A stretch of DNA of 64,000 bases from JACKJP01 sp050249695 (GCA_050249695.1 JBFWQA010000001.1:1240001-1304000), one strand, 5' to 3'; shown: positions 8,388 to 17,141, counted from the first letter of the stretch. The notes: a model not told the origin generated them from the sequence alone. Made by a program: numbers and translations.

Positions 8388-9104
8388 ATGAACGGTGTGA
8401 CGCTTGCCATCGCCTACGGCCTGATCGCCGGCATGATGATTCCGCTGGGCGGCTTCATCGCCAGCATCGAACGGATCCGCCCGGCATGGGTGGAGACGGA
8501 GGTGCGGCACTCGGTGATGGCGTTCGGCGGCGGGGTGCTGATTGCCGCCGTGTCTCTGGTGCTCGTACCGGAAGGCTTGCGCGAATTGTCGGCGGTTCCC
8601 GCTCTCCTCTCCTTTGCGGGCGGTGGAATCGCGATAGGTGTCGCGGAGCTGTATGGCGGTCGCGGACTGATCAAGCCGCAATTCCTCGCCATGCTCGCCG
8701 ACTTCCTGCCCGAAGCGATCGCGCTCGGCGCGCTGCTTGCCTCCGGCGCTTCCAGCACGCTTCTGCTCGCCATGCTCATTGGATTGCAGAACCTTCCGGA
8801 GGGCTTCAATGCCTACCGCGAGTTCATGTCGCGCGATGCGTCGACAAGGCGCCGCCGGAAAGTCCTGGGCGTATTCGCGATCGTCGGCTTGCTCGGCCCG
8901 CTGACCTGCCTGTTCGGCTATTTCGTCCTGGCAGACTTCCGCGCGCTCAACGCCGCGATCATGCTGGCCGCCGCCGGCGCCATCCTCTTTTTGATGTTTC
9001 AGGACATCGCGCCCCGCGCTCATCTCAGGCACAAGGTCGCCCCGTCACTCGCGGGCGTGGCGGGCTTCAGTCTCGGCTTGCTCGGCCAGGCGTTGCTTGG
9101 CTGA
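8388..9104 (+). CDS. ZIP family metal transporter
   Basis: A 238-residue inner-membrane protein with about seven to eight hydrophobic segments. Two ZIP signature helices carry metal-site residues: ADFLPEAIALG (104-114) and LQNLPEGFNAYRE (133-145), the equivalents of the HNxPEG and HExPEG motifs of ZupT. In both, the first histidine is replaced by Asp or Gln, so metal preference may differ from Zn2+. The ATG at 8388 starts directly with the first membrane helix; the frame upstream is not family-like. It is followed by a clear terminator at 9112-9140. Confidence 0.8.
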   Translation: MNGVTLAIAYGLIAGMMIPLGGFIASIERIRPAWVETEVRHSVMAFGGGVLIAAVSLVLVPEGLRELSAVPALLSFAGGGIAIGVAELYGGRGLIKPQFLAMLADFLPEAIALGALLASGASSTLLLAMLIGLQNLPEGFNAYREFMSRDASTRRRRKVLGVFAIVGLLGPLTCLFGYFVLADFRALNAAIMLAAAGAILFLMFQDIAPRAHLRHKVAPSLAGVAGFSLGLLGQALLG

Positions 9105-9111
9105 CCCGCTC

Positions 9112-9140
9112 AAGACCAGCCGGTGCTTGGTCTTATTCTT
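9112..9140 (+). terminator. Rho-independent terminator after the ZIP gene
   Basis: AAGACCA (9112-9118) pairs perfectly with TGGTCTT (9128-9134) around a 9-base loop and is followed by the T-rich tail ATTCTT. It lies eight bases after the ZIP stop codon. Confidence 0.75.
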
Positions 9141-9236
9141 ACGGCGCGCTTGTGCCGCGCGGATGAATCGACAAAGATTTCGTTCCGCGCATCAATGAGG
9201 GCGCGCGCAAACCAGACGAACCAAGGGGGATTTCCG

Positions 9237-9410
9237 ATGTACAAGTTCGAGATCTACAAGGACAAGAAGGGCGAGTTCCGTTTCCGCTTCCGTGCGTCCA
9301 ACGGCGAGATCATGTTCTCGTCCGAGGGCTATAAGGCTAAGGCCTCCGCCAAGAGCGCGATCGAATCCATAAAGAAGAACGCCCCCGGCGCCGAAACCGT
9401 CGAGGAATAA
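9237..9410 (+). CDS. DUF1508 (YegP-like) small protein
   Basis: A 57-residue single-copy DUF1508 domain protein. Its line FEIYKDKKGEFRFRFRASNGEIM, followed by SEGYKAKASAKSAIESIKKN, is the usual YegP repeat unit. These proteins form small dimers; their role is not established, with a stress-related function suggested. The ATG at 9237 is preceded by AAGGGGGA at good spacing, while an upstream extension to 9123 overlaps the terminator of the ZIP gene. It stops 34 bases before the convergent FUSC stop. Confidence 0.88.
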   Translation: MYKFEIYKDKKGEFRFRFRASNGEIMFSSEGYKAKASAKSAIESIKKNAPGAETVEE

Positions 9411-9424
9411 GGTCGCCAGCTTCC

Positions 9425-9445
9425 AGAACCGGAGACCTCGGTTCT
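9425..9445. terminator. hairpin between convergent genes
   Basis: AGAACCG pairs with CGGTTCT around a 7-base loop, and an outer pair CGCCAGC/GCTGGCG encloses it. It lies between the converging DUF1508 and FUSC genes and overlaps the FUSC stop. There is no strong T-run on either side, so it may act as a shared weak terminator or as a 3' end stabiliser. Confidence 0.5.
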
Positions 9446-11511
9446 CAGCGTGCTGGCGTCACCCGGCGCAGCAGTGTCGCTATGGCATCCAGGGCCAGCG
9501 CGGGGTCTTCCGCACGCGCGATCGCGGCGGTCGCCGCCACATCGGCGGGTTTGCGCGCTTTTCGCCTTTCAAAGAAGATCTCTTTCTGCGCCCGCGCCTC
9601 TTCGATAAGCGCGCTTACTTCCCGCGCCCTCGCCTCGAACCGGGCCTTCGTCTCGTCCTCCACCTTCGGTCCGACGGGGCAGCTTCGCGCCAGCAGCCGC
9701 GCCCAGTGGACCGCCGCCGACAAGGGCAGAAGCTTCTGGCGGATCTCGCCGAACCGGGTGACGGCGCCCCAGGGCGCACCCAGCGGACGCGCCGCGACCG
9801 CCAGATCCTGATAGGCCCTGTCGAGACGACGCGACATCGCCAGCAGGGCCGTCCCGCCGCGTTCGCCACGCATCCGCTCCCCCGCCGCTCGAACGAGGTC
9901 GGACAGCGCATCCAGGAATCGCTCCAGCGACGCGGCTGCGCCGATCGAGGTGCGCACCGGAAAGACGAAGAACGCGACCGCCGCGCCCGCCACGCCGCCG
10001 ATAACGGTTTCCTCCAGCCGCACCAACAGGATGTCGGGGGTCATGGTGCCTGCCAGACCGTAGAGCAGCGCGACGGCGACCGTGATGAAGAAGATCATCA
10101 CGCCATAGGCCGTCTGGACGAAATAGAACGCCAGAGCGAACAGCCCCACGATCAGGACGCCGGAAACCAGGGGCTGCCCCTGCAGCAGTACCGCCGCGCC
10201 GGCCCCGGCCGCGAGGCCGGCCAGCGTGCCGCCCGCGCGTTGCAGGGCGCGCAGCGCGGTGTCGGCACGCGATCTGGCGTTGTTGAAGACGATGAAGGCG
10301 GTGATCACCGCCCAGTACCACCCGCCCGTTGAAAGCAACACCCCGCCTGCCATGGCTAGCGCGCAGGCGAGCGTGACCTGAATAGGCGCCTGCAGCGTCT
10401 GCGGCACGATGGAAGCGGGGCGCAACGGCGGTGTCGGGGGCGGCGGCATCACGCCCGGGCCGCCATGAACGAATGCCGGCGAAGGAGGCTCGCCCAGAGT
10501 CTGGCCGAGATGCCGCCTGGTTCGCGACACCTGGTCGATCAGCCTCACCATGATCTCCTTGTCGCGAAGCGGCTTTCCGTCGCCCCGCGCGGTCGCCGCG
10601 GCTGCACGATCGAGAACGTCGCCCTCGTGCCGCAGCGCCGCCCGTATCAGATGCGCCGGCGGCAGCGAAACGCGCGCGGCCTTGACCATCTGCTCGACCG
10701 ACAATTGCAGATCGAACAGGGCGATCGCAAGATCGGAGGCCGGCCCTTCGGCCGCCAGCGCGCCGTCTTCACCCTGCCTGATATACCCTTCCGCCATCAC
10801 GATCGTCTCGCGCAACAGCGCGACATGACGCGACAGGGAGCGTCGTTCCTCTTCGCTTGTCCCGCCGTGTTCGGCGGCGTGCAACAATGCTCTGAGGATG
10901 AGATTGATCCGGCGATCGATTGTGATCATCGCCCGCCGGAAGTCGCTTTCCGGATCGTCCGGCAGCAGATAATTGCTCACAAGATGGGTAAAGACGGCGG
11001 CACCTGCTGCCGCCAGCGCCACCCAGCCTATGCCGGCAGGCGGCGGGCGCAGGAAGTCGCCGAGGAAAAACCCCATGAAGGCGACCATGCCGGTGACGAA
11101 CCAGCGCGGCCCGAACCGCCTCACATAGACCGCGCCGAAAATCACGCACAGGAACGCGGCGCTGGCGACCAGTTGCATGGGCGCGAGCAGGCTGGAGATG
11201 AAGATCGCAGCTACACCGGCGGTGCCGGCCTGCGCTCTTGTGATGATCTGCGCGCGCTGCGTGGGCGCGCGAACGCCGATCGTGCAGATGAACGACATGA
11301 CCGCCGCCAGCGCATAGGCCGCAGCCGGCAGCGAATGGAATACCGTCACCAGCCCGAGCAGGCTTTCCGCAAGGGCAAGCGAAAGCATCGCGCGGGCCGA
11401 AAGGCGCAGGCGCGAAAATGCCGGATCGCCCGCGGCGATCTGCTCGCGAAGCCGCGCGAACAGCCGCTCGCGCGGCACGAAGGCTTCTGCGTTCGGCGCC
11501 GGGCTGTTCAT
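9445..11511 (-). CDS. FUSC family exporter
   Basis: A 688-residue inner-membrane protein of the FUSC/AaeB (fusaric acid and aromatic acid exporter) family. It has two blocks of about five to six hydrophobic segments, near residues 40-180 and 370-520. They are separated by a soluble helical region and followed by a charged cytoplasmic tail. The second block contains the FUSC-like GGWYWAVITAFIVFNNARS segment. Family members export aromatic or weak organic acids together with a membrane-fusion partner; no such partner gene is adjacent here. ATG at 11511 chosen because the upstream frame is low-complexity. Substrate unknown. Confidence 0.87.
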   Translation of the reverse strand: MNSPAPNAEAFVPRERLFARLREQIAAGDPAFSRLRLSARAMLSLALAESLLGLVTVFHSLPAAAYALAAVMSFICTIGVRAPTQRAQIITRAQAGTAGVAAIFISSLLAPMQLVASAAFLCVIFGAVYVRRFGPRWFVTGMVAFMGFFLGDFLRPPPAGIGWVALAAAGAAVFTHLVSNYLLPDDPESDFRRAMITIDRRINLILRALLHAAEHGGTSEEERRSLSRHVALLRETIVMAEGYIRQGEDGALAAEGPASDLAIALFDLQLSVEQMVKAARVSLPPAHLIRAALRHEGDVLDRAAAATARGDGKPLRDKEIMVRLIDQVSRTRRHLGQTLGEPPSPAFVHGGPGVMPPPPTPPLRPASIVPQTLQAPIQVTLACALAMAGGVLLSTGGWYWAVITAFIVFNNARSRADTALRALQRAGGTLAGLAAGAGAAVLLQGQPLVSGVLIVGLFALAFYFVQTAYGVMIFFITVAVALLYGLAGTMTPDILLVRLEETVIGGVAGAAVAFFVFPVRTSIGAAASLERFLDALSDLVRAAGERMRGERGGTALLAMSRRLDRAYQDLAVAARPLGAPWGAVTRFGEIRQKLLPLSAAVHWARLLARSCPVGPKVEDETKARFEARAREVSALIEEARAQKEIFFERRKARKPADVAATAAIARAEDPALALDAIATLLRRVTPAR

Positions 11512-11651
11512 CGTTCCAGAGTTTTCAATCGAATGCGGGTTTCTTCCTCTGCCATCACGGGTGCCGCGAGTCACGGCTCTTTGCCACATGATAGGCAGAA
11601 GCCCGCGCGCCCGTCACGGCCCTGATCCGTCTTTGCAGCGCCGCGCGGAGG

Positions 11652-12086
11652 TCAACCGAGTTGGCCGCGCACCCACTGGATGATCTGGGGGGCTTGCATG
11701 GCGCCCGATGTACGGCCGATCTCGCGTCCGCCGCGATAGAGGATCATGGTCGGGATACCGCGAATCCCGAGCCGCCCGGCCACCGACTGTTCATTGTCCG
11801 AATTGAGCTTGATCAGACGCACGTCCGGCTCGAGTTTGCGCGCGGCCTCTTCATAGGCTGGCGCCATCATCCTGCATGGCCCGCACCACGGCGCCCAGAC
11901 ATCGACCAGCACCGGGATGGAACTGCGCGCGATCTGTTTGTCGAACACCGCGCTCCCGACATCGGCGGGATGGCCGGTAAACAGCCTCTCGCCGCACTTG
12001 CCGCATTTGGCCTCCTGGGCCGGCCGCGCAGCCGCGACGCGGTTCACGCCGCCGCAATGAGAACATACGATATGGGTCTCGCTCAT
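11652..12086 (-). CDS. trxC: thioredoxin 2 (zinc-ribbon thioredoxin)
   Basis: A 144-residue cytoplasmic disulfide reductase. The N-terminal zinc ribbon has paired cysteines C8-x2-C11 and C28-x2-C31, and a thioredoxin fold with the active site WCGPC at 67-71 follows. The cis-proline loop is GIPTM. This zinc ribbon plus WCGPC layout defines TrxC, which reduces protein disulfides during oxidative stress and needs thioredoxin reductase. The ATG at 12086 places the first cysteine pair at the normal distance; upstream codons look non-coding. It lies downstream of the orphan TRAP binding protein gene but is separated from it by a terminator. Confidence 0.95.
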   Translation of the reverse strand: MSETHIVCSHCGGVNRVAAARPAQEAKCGKCGERLFTGHPADVGSAVFDKQIARSSIPVLVDVWAPWCGPCRMMAPAYEEAARKLEPDVRLIKLNSDNEQSVAGRLGIRGIPTMILYRGGREIGRTSGAMQAPQIIQWVRGQLG

Positions 12087-12135
12087 GGCCTTCCATCCTT
12101 TGCGCCACATATATGGTGTCGTCCCGACCCCGCGC

Positions 12136-12168
12136 AAAACAATCGGGGCGAGATTTGCATCCCGCCCC
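12136..12168 (-). terminator. Rho-independent terminator after the orphan TRAP gene
   Basis: Read on the minus strand, GGGGCGGGA pairs with TCTCGCCCC (one G-T pair) around a 6-base loop and is followed by a T-rich tail (GATTGTTTTG). It lies about 30 bases after the stop of the dctP-like gene and separates it from trxC. Confidence 0.75.
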
Positions 12169-12198
12169 GGCAAGTCGTTTGATACTGGTCAAGGAAGG

Positions 12199-13230
12199 CT
12201 ACTTCTTCTCTTCAGCCTGGATATCGGCGGCGAGGCTGTCGAGCATGGCCTTGGGGTCGGCAAGGCCGGCGGCCTTCGCGCGTGCGATCCAGTCCTCGTA
12301 GACCGGGCTCACCTTGTCCTTGATCTTCTGGAGTTCGGCATCGCTGATCTTGCTGATCTCGACGCCCTTGGTCGGCATGTACGCCATGGTCTGGTCGGTC
12401 TGCCGCTGATGCGCCTCGCCAGCCACGCGCGCCAGAGCCTCGCCCGAGATTTCCGTGATTGCCTTCTGGTCTGCTTCGGAAATCTTCTCCCAGGACGCCT
12501 TGTTGATGGCGATCATGTTGATCGTGTTGGCCAGCCCGCCCGGCACGACGGTGATCCGCTTGAGGACGTCCTCCAGCTTGAAGCCGCGCATGGATTCCGG
12601 CGGGATGATCGCCCCGTCGATGACGCCGCCGGAAGCCAGTTCGTAGATCTCCGAGAACGGCTTGCTGACCGGAATGCCGCCCAGCAGTTCCGTCACCTTG
12701 GCAACCGTCTGTGAGGGACCACGCAGCTTCAGCCCCTGAAAGTCCTCGACAGAATCCACGACCTTGCTCGCGGTCACCACATGCGCGGAATTGCCGCTGA
12801 AAAGCGTGACGACATGCACATCGTCGAATATCCCTGTCGGCTCGATGAACTTGACATAGGTCTTCCAGCTCGCAGGCCCCCGCGCCAACGCATTGTCGCT
12901 GATGAAGGGAAGTTCCAATCCGTCGATCAGCGGGAAGCGGCCCGGCGTAAAGCTCGGCACCAGGAACGACGCGTCCGCCAGCCCGTCGACAACCACATCA
13001 TACTGGCCGGCGACCGTACCGACCACCTTGGGCAGGATATCGATCTTCACCCGCCCCTCTGTGACCCGCTCCACATCGGCGGCCCACGGCACGATCACAT
13101 CGCTGTAGACGAAGTGCGCCGACGGAAGCCAGTTTGAGAATTTGAGGGTGACATCCGCAGCATGGGCCACCGTGGAGCCGGCCGCGATCATCGCAGCCGT
13201 CACAAGTCCGGAAATAGTAATATGTCGCAT
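12199..13230 (-). CDS. TRAP transporter substrate-binding protein (orphan DctP)
   Basis: A 343-residue periplasmic binding protein of the DctP/TRAP family. Residues 1-24 form a Sec signal peptide with cleavage after AHA. The mature part carries family pieces such as LKFSNWLPSAHF near the start and GLKLRGPSQTVAKVTELLGG followed by EIYELASGGVIDGA around 165-205. The arginine of LKLRGPS is the usual carboxylate clamp, so an organic acid ligand is likely. No DctQ or DctM gene is adjacent, and a terminator follows the stop. It must use membrane subunits encoded elsewhere, possibly those at 35.9-37.8 kb. Confidence 0.9.
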   Translation of the reverse strand: MRHITISGLVTAAMIAAGSTVAHAADVTLKFSNWLPSAHFVYSDVIVPWAADVERVTEGRVKIDILPKVVGTVAGQYDVVVDGLADASFLVPSFTPGRFPLIDGLELPFISDNALARGPASWKTYVKFIEPTGIFDDVHVVTLFSGNSAHVVTASKVVDSVEDFQGLKLRGPSQTVAKVTELLGGIPVSKPFSEIYELASGGVIDGAIIPPESMRGFKLEDVLKRITVVPGGLANTINMIAINKASWEKISEADQKAITEISGEALARVAGEAHQRQTDQTMAYMPTKGVEISKISDAELQKIKDKVSPVYEDWIARAKAAGLADPKAMLDSLAADIQAEEKK

Positions 13231-13610
13231 GAACGTTCCTCCATATCTTTTCTTGCCGTATAGTATGCACACGTCACAATCGGCCGCTCAAGTGCAAGCG
13301 CGGCGAACTTCGCGGCATTGAATGTCAATGAAGGTCGGGGATTTTGACCGATCATGCGGACGCCGGCGACGTAAGCGCATCGGGAAACATCTGCTGAAGG
13401 CCGATGGCTCACGGCCGCTACCTGGGAGAATTCCGCGCGCGCGGCGCTGAATCCGCCCCTGGCGCCCGGTTGAAATTTCTTCTCATCCGTCGGGATGAAA
13501 CCTGCATGGCCGTCGTTTTCCTTTGCGGGAGACATTGCACCTCCCTTGCAATTTTCTTGTGAAACCGGCGGGCCTGTCGGTCCGCCAAACGCCTCACGAA
13601 AGGAAACCCC
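13231..13610. other. 380-bp intergenic region between divergent genes
   Basis: No credible gene. It must contain the divergent promoters for the TRAP binding protein and for the secreted YxFxxD protein. Two TGAAACC strings are present near 13495-13502 and 13560-13566, but I could not pair them with a -10 at ECF spacing. Confidence 0.5.
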
Positions 13611-14003
13611 ATGATCACCAGAATGCTCGCCATCGGCGCCGTCGTCGCCGCCACGACTTTTTCATACGCTCTTGCCGACACCCTTGCAGGCGGCGCCGTC
13701 ATGACGATGAAGGGCGACAAGGGCGAGGTTCTCACCGATGCCAAAGGCATGAGCCTCTACACCTTCGACAAGGACAGCGCGGGCGCAACGGTTTGCTACG
13801 ACCAGTGCGCCATCAACTGGCCGCCGCTGATGGCGACATCCGGCGCCAAGGCCGAAGGCGATTTCAGCCTCGTCACCCGCAAGGATGGCGCGATGCAGTG
13901 GGCCTATAAGGGTCAGCCGCTCTACCTGTGGAAGAACGACAAGAAGCCTGGCGACATGACCGGCGATGGCGTCGGCGGCGTCTGGCATCTGGCCAAGGAC
14001 TGA
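13611..14003 (+). CDS. secreted COG4315 protein (Yx(FWY)xxD repeat)
   Basis: A 130-residue exported protein of the COG4315/PF03640 family. A signal peptide (1-22) ends at SYALA. The mature part has two repeats of about 45 residues with the signature Tyr-x-(aromatic): SLYTFDKDSAGATVCYDQCAINWPP and PLYLWKNDKKPGDMTGDGV. A CxxxC pair lies in the first repeat. Function is unknown; these proteins often sit beside ECF sigma factors, as here, where the sigma gene starts 23 bases downstream. AAAGGAAACCCC precedes the ATG. It may be a target or envelope partner of that sigma/anti-sigma pair. Confidence 0.88.
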   Translation: MITRMLAIGAVVAATTFSYALADTLAGGAVMTMKGDKGEVLTDAKGMSLYTFDKDSAGATVCYDQCAINWPPLMATSGAKAEGDFSLVTRKDGAMQWAYKGQPLYLWKNDKKPGDMTGDGVGGVWHLAKD

Positions 14004-14026
14004 TCGTTGGCGGAATATCGCTTTCG

Positions 14027-14554
14027 ATGACACGCATACTGGACGAGATCGAAGCCTGCATTCCCGCCTTGCGGCGGTATGCGCGTGCGCTCACGCGCGA
14101 CGTGTCGCTTGCCGATGATCTCGTCCAGGATTGCCTGGAGCGCGCGCTCAGAAAGCAGACGCTCTGGCGGCCGACGGCCAGCGTCAGATCGTGGCTGTTC
14201 AGCATCCTGCTGAATATCCGCCGCGATGATCTCAGACGGGAACGGCGCGCCCCCGCCCCCCTGCCCGTCGACACGCTGGCCGCCGAGCCGGCGACCGGAG
14301 AGGCCCAATCCGCGCGGCTGGCGGCGATCGAAGTCAGCGCGGCCATCGCCACGCTGCCGCCCGACCAGCGCGAGGCGCTGCTCCTCGTGGTGCTGGAAGA
14401 TTTCAGCTATGGCGAAGCGGCGGCGGCGCTTGGCATACCGCTCGGCACCCTGATGTCGCGGATTGGCCGCGCGCGCGAGCAATTGCGAGAGGCTACCGAA
14501 CGCACCCCGCCGGCGAGGCCGACGCAGCCGGCACGGTTGAGGACTGTGAAATGA
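14027..14554 (+). CDS. ECF-type RNA polymerase sigma factor
   Basis: A 175-residue extracytoplasmic-function sigma factor. Sigma region 2 covers about residues 10-70, with the core-binding and -10 recognition helices ADDLVQDCLERAL and SWLFSILLNIRRDDLRRE. Region 4 covers about 105-155, with LPPDQREALLLVVLEDFSYGEAAAALGIPLGTLMSRIGRAR as the -35-binding helix-turn-helix. Regions 1 and 3 are absent, as expected. The ATG at 14027 starts ahead of region 2; the longer frame begins inside the preceding gene. Its stop overlaps the anti-sigma ATG (ATGA), so the two are translationally coupled. Confidence 0.93.
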   Translation: MTRILDEIEACIPALRRYARALTRDVSLADDLVQDCLERALRKQTLWRPTASVRSWLFSILLNIRRDDLRRERRAPAPLPVDTLAAEPATGEAQSARLAAIEVSAAIATLPPDQREALLLVVLEDFSYGEAAAALGIPLGTLMSRIGRAREQLREATERTPPARPTQPARLRTVK

Positions 14555-15321
14555 CGGCGGAAAGACACCCAATCCGCGAAGAAGATCTCATCGCCCATGC
14601 CGATGGCAGGCTTGGCGCCGATCGGCGGGGCGAAGTCGAATTCTGGCTTCGCGACCACCCGAACGACGCTGCCCGCGTCGATGCGTGGCGTCATCAAAAC
14701 GAAGCCATCCGCACCGCATTCGGCCCGGTTGCGGCAGAACCGCTTCCTGCGCGGCTCGACGTGCGACGGATGGCGGCCGCCCGCCGCGCCGGCTCGGGCC
14801 GCCACTATGCGATGGCCGCGGCGGCGGTCGTTCTCCTCGTGCTCGGCGCGGCGGGCGGCTGGCTGGGACGCGGCGTATTCGTGCCGCCGGCCGGTTCGGT
14901 GACCTTGATCGCCGAGGCGCTCGATGCCCATCGCCTCTATGCCAGCGAGGTCGTGCATCCCGTCGAGGTCAGAAGCGATGACGAGGCGCATCTTTCCAGC
15001 TGGCTTTCCAAGCGGCTCGGCATCGTTCTCGTCATCCCCGATCTCAGCGCCGACGGATTCAGGCTGATCGGCGGCCGGCTTTTGCCCGCCGGCGGTCAAG
15101 CGGCGGCGCAATACATGTATGAGAACGACGAAGGCCAGCGCATCACGCTGTTCATCGTTCCCGCGGGCAAAGATTCAAGAAGCGCCTTCCGGTACGCCTC
15201 CAGCGACAAACTCGAGGCCTTGTTCTGGAGCAACGACAGGATCGCCTGCGCGATCGTCGGCGACCTGCCGCGCGACGCGCTCAAGGATATCGCGACGCGG
15301 GCCTACAAGCAGTTCGGTTGA
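14551..15321 (+). CDS. membrane-bound anti-sigma factor
   Basis: A 256-residue protein with one membrane segment at about residues 86-105 (alanine- and valine-rich). The ~85-residue cytoplasmic N-terminus begins EEDLIAHADGRL, typical of anti-sigma factors that hold an ECF sigma at the membrane. The ~150-residue C-terminal part would be periplasmic and sense the signal. No zinc-binding HxxxCxxC is present. It overlaps the sigma gene by four bases (ATGA), which fixes its function better than its own sequence does. Confidence 0.88.
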   Translation: MTAERHPIREEDLIAHADGRLGADRRGEVEFWLRDHPNDAARVDAWRHQNEAIRTAFGPVAAEPLPARLDVRRMAAARRAGSGRHYAMAAAAVVLLVLGAAGGWLGRGVFVPPAGSVTLIAEALDAHRLYASEVVHPVEVRSDDEAHLSSWLSKRLGIVLVIPDLSADGFRLIGGRLLPAGGQAAAQYMYENDEGQRITLFIVPAGKDSRSAFRYASSDKLEALFWSNDRIACAIVGDLPRDALKDIATRAYKQFG

Positions 15322-15415
15322 CCGTCGCCCTGCACGAGGCGAAAGTTCGCAGGCCTTCAACCCGCCACCAGTTGAAGAAACGCGATGCTTCAGGGCGAAA
15401 GCGGACGGTCGAACA

Positions 15416-15888
15416 ATGAAGAATAAAATACTCAAGGCCGTGCTGATCGTGATCTGTGCGCTGATTGCCTGGGCATATTCGCCGGCAAGCTCATTGGATT
15501 CGATCATGGGTTTCCCGCCCAGACGTTCGAAGCGGGTGGCAAAACATTTCGCATTCGCCCAGTCGCTTATGTCAAAAATGTGGGAACGGCCTTCGGGCTA
15601 CCGCTACAGGAGATGGAAGACGATTTTTTCGTCCACATCTCCTATGAATGTGAGGAAGACGGTAGCGTGGAAATCAATGTAGAAACCAACGGTTTGGTCG
15701 CCACGCGCAATCCCTCAAGATTCAGGAGCGGATCGACGTGCTACGATTCTTTCCGCTCACCATCGCCAATGCTGGGCGAGCTGATCTTCACCCTCAAAGA
15801 GAACGGCCAATCTCACAGCACGAAATTGGAACTTCGCCGCAAACTCACGCTTTATTGCCCTGTATTGGACATGATCATGTCCGTATAG
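15416..15888 (+). pseudogene. small exported protein interrupted by a frameshift
   Basis: The frame from the ATG at 15416 begins with a good signal or membrane segment (MKNKILKAVLIVICALIAWAY). Beyond about 15478 that frame turns into basic, non-protein-like sequence. From there the neighbouring frame reads sensibly (FAGKLIGFDHGFPAQTF, then an acidic, cysteine-bearing domain) to the stop at 15886-15888. One missing base near 15475-15480, for example a lost T in TATTCGCC, would join the two halves into a ~157-residue exported protein. The downstream half has no good start of its own except a GTG at 15580. It could be a pseudogene, a sequencing error or, less likely, programmed slippage. No family recognised. 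Confidence 0.6.
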
Positions 15889-15927
15889 CGATCGAGATTG
15901 GAACCACGGGCGCCAGGAGTTCCAACA

Positions 15928-16341
15928 ATGCCCGGACGTGATGTGAAAACACCCGTGATCGGCGACGAAGCTGCCCGCCTCATCGACGCGAAAATCGCCG
16001 AACTCGGCGACTGGCGCGGCGAAGCGCTTTCCCGCGCCCGCAAGATCATCAGGAACGCTGATCCCGATATCACCGAAACGGTGAAATGGCGCGGCGTGCC
16101 GGTCTGGGAGCGATCCGGCATCATCTGCACCGGAGAAACCTACAAAGACAAGGTCAAGCTGACCTTCGCCAGGGGCGCCGCGCTGGACGATCCCGGCGGC
16201 CTTTTCAATGCCAGCCTGGAAGGCAACGCCCGGCGCGCCATCGACATCTTCGAGGGCGACCAACCCAACGAAGCGGCCCTGGCCGCACTGATCCGCGCCG
16301 CCATCGGGCTCAACGAAAAGAAAAAGCCGCCTTCCCGATAG
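15928..16341 (+). CDS. DUF1801 domain protein
   Basis: A 137-residue cytoplasmic DUF1801/YdhG-like protein. The pieces ADPDITETVKWRGVPVWERSGIICTGETYKDKVKLTF and FNASLEGNARRAIDIFEGD follow the family's beta-sheet core and its last helix. The biochemical role of the family is not established. The ATG at 15928 has an AGGAG ribosome site at good spacing. It converges with the tyrosine phosphatase gene with only two bases between stops. Confidence 0.85.
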   Translation: MPGRDVKTPVIGDEAARLIDAKIAELGDWRGEALSRARKIIRNADPDITETVKWRGVPVWERSGIICTGETYKDKVKLTFARGAALDDPGGLFNASLEGNARRAIDIFEGDQPNEAALAALIRAAIGLNEKKKPPSR

Positions 16342-16343
16342 GA

Positions 16344-17108
16344 TCAGGATTCCAGAAGCCGGTCCCGCAGCTTCGTCAGCGTTTCGTCGTCGACCCCCAC
16401 CTCTTCGCGCAGATAGGCATCGAGATCGGGATATTTCGCATCGATCGCGTCGAAAGAGCGCTCCAGATACTCCGGATGGACCTGAACTACCCAGTGCAGC
16501 ACATCGTCGGGAGGAACCGGATTGCCGCGCGCCTGCTGACGCTTCACATGATAGTCGCGGATTTCGGGGATGTAGTCGTTGGTGACCATATAGTCCGCCA
16601 TGATGTCGTCGCGCGAAACCCCCGCGCCCGCCAGAAGCATGCCGATCCCGAGGCCGGTGCGGTCCTTGCCGGCCATGCAGTTGACGAGAATCGGGCCTTC
16701 GCTGTTGGCGGCCACATTCAGCAGTTCCCTGAAGATATGCGCGAAGCTGAACGGCATGTCCTCATAGACCATGTTCATCGCCTTGCGCGCATGGGTGGAC
16801 GAGCTCGTCGCCTCCTTCAACACTTCCTGAAGATTGCCGTTGATGATGTTGTGCTCGACCTGATGGGTGATGACGCGGTCGTGCCCCACCAGCCGCGAGG
16901 GGTAGGTCGCGATCTCATGCTGCGAGCGCAGGTCGAAGATCGCGCCGATACCGATACCGTGGAAGGCGTCGAGACCCGCGTCGGTCAGCTTTTCCAGAGA
17001 CCCGCAGCGATAGAGGACACCCGGCCTGATCCGCCGTCCTTCGTGCCCGGCAGCGCCGGCCACGCTGCGGAAGTTAATGCTGCCTTCGATCTTCGGAACG
17101 GTCGTCAT
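16344..17108 (-). CDS. tyrosine-protein phosphatase (Y_phosphatase3 type)
   Basis: A 254-residue protein phosphatase of the bacterial Tyr/Ser family (PF13350, like MptpB). The active-site loop is NCMAGKDRTGLG with nucleophile Cys144 and Arg150, the C-x5-R signature with the Lys-Asp pair typical of this group. An N-terminal NFRSVAG strand and the FDLRSQHE segment are also typical. It follows the SDR gene by 33 bases on the same strand, so both are probably one transcript, even though no function links them. No signal peptide, so cytoplasmic or exported by another route. Confidence 0.9.
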   Translation of the reverse strand: MTTVPKIEGSINFRSVAGAAGHEGRRIRPGVLYRCGSLEKLTDAGLDAFHGIGIGAIFDLRSQHEIATYPSRLVGHDRVITHQVEHNIINGNLQEVLKEATSSSTHARKAMNMVYEDMPFSFAHIFRELLNVAANSEGPILVNCMAGKDRTGLGIGMLLAGAGVSRDDIMADYMVTNDYIPEIRDYHVKRQQARGNPVPPDDVLHWVVQVHPEYLERSFDAIDAKYPDLDAYLREEVGVDDETLTKLRDRLLES

Positions 17109-17141
17109 CGGTAGTGTTCGCCTTTTCTCGGTGTATGTCTT

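Noticed and set aside
13490..13590. ECF sigma promoter made of TGAAACC
   Set aside because: Two TGAAACC strings are seen, but no -10 element at 15-17 bases could be defended.
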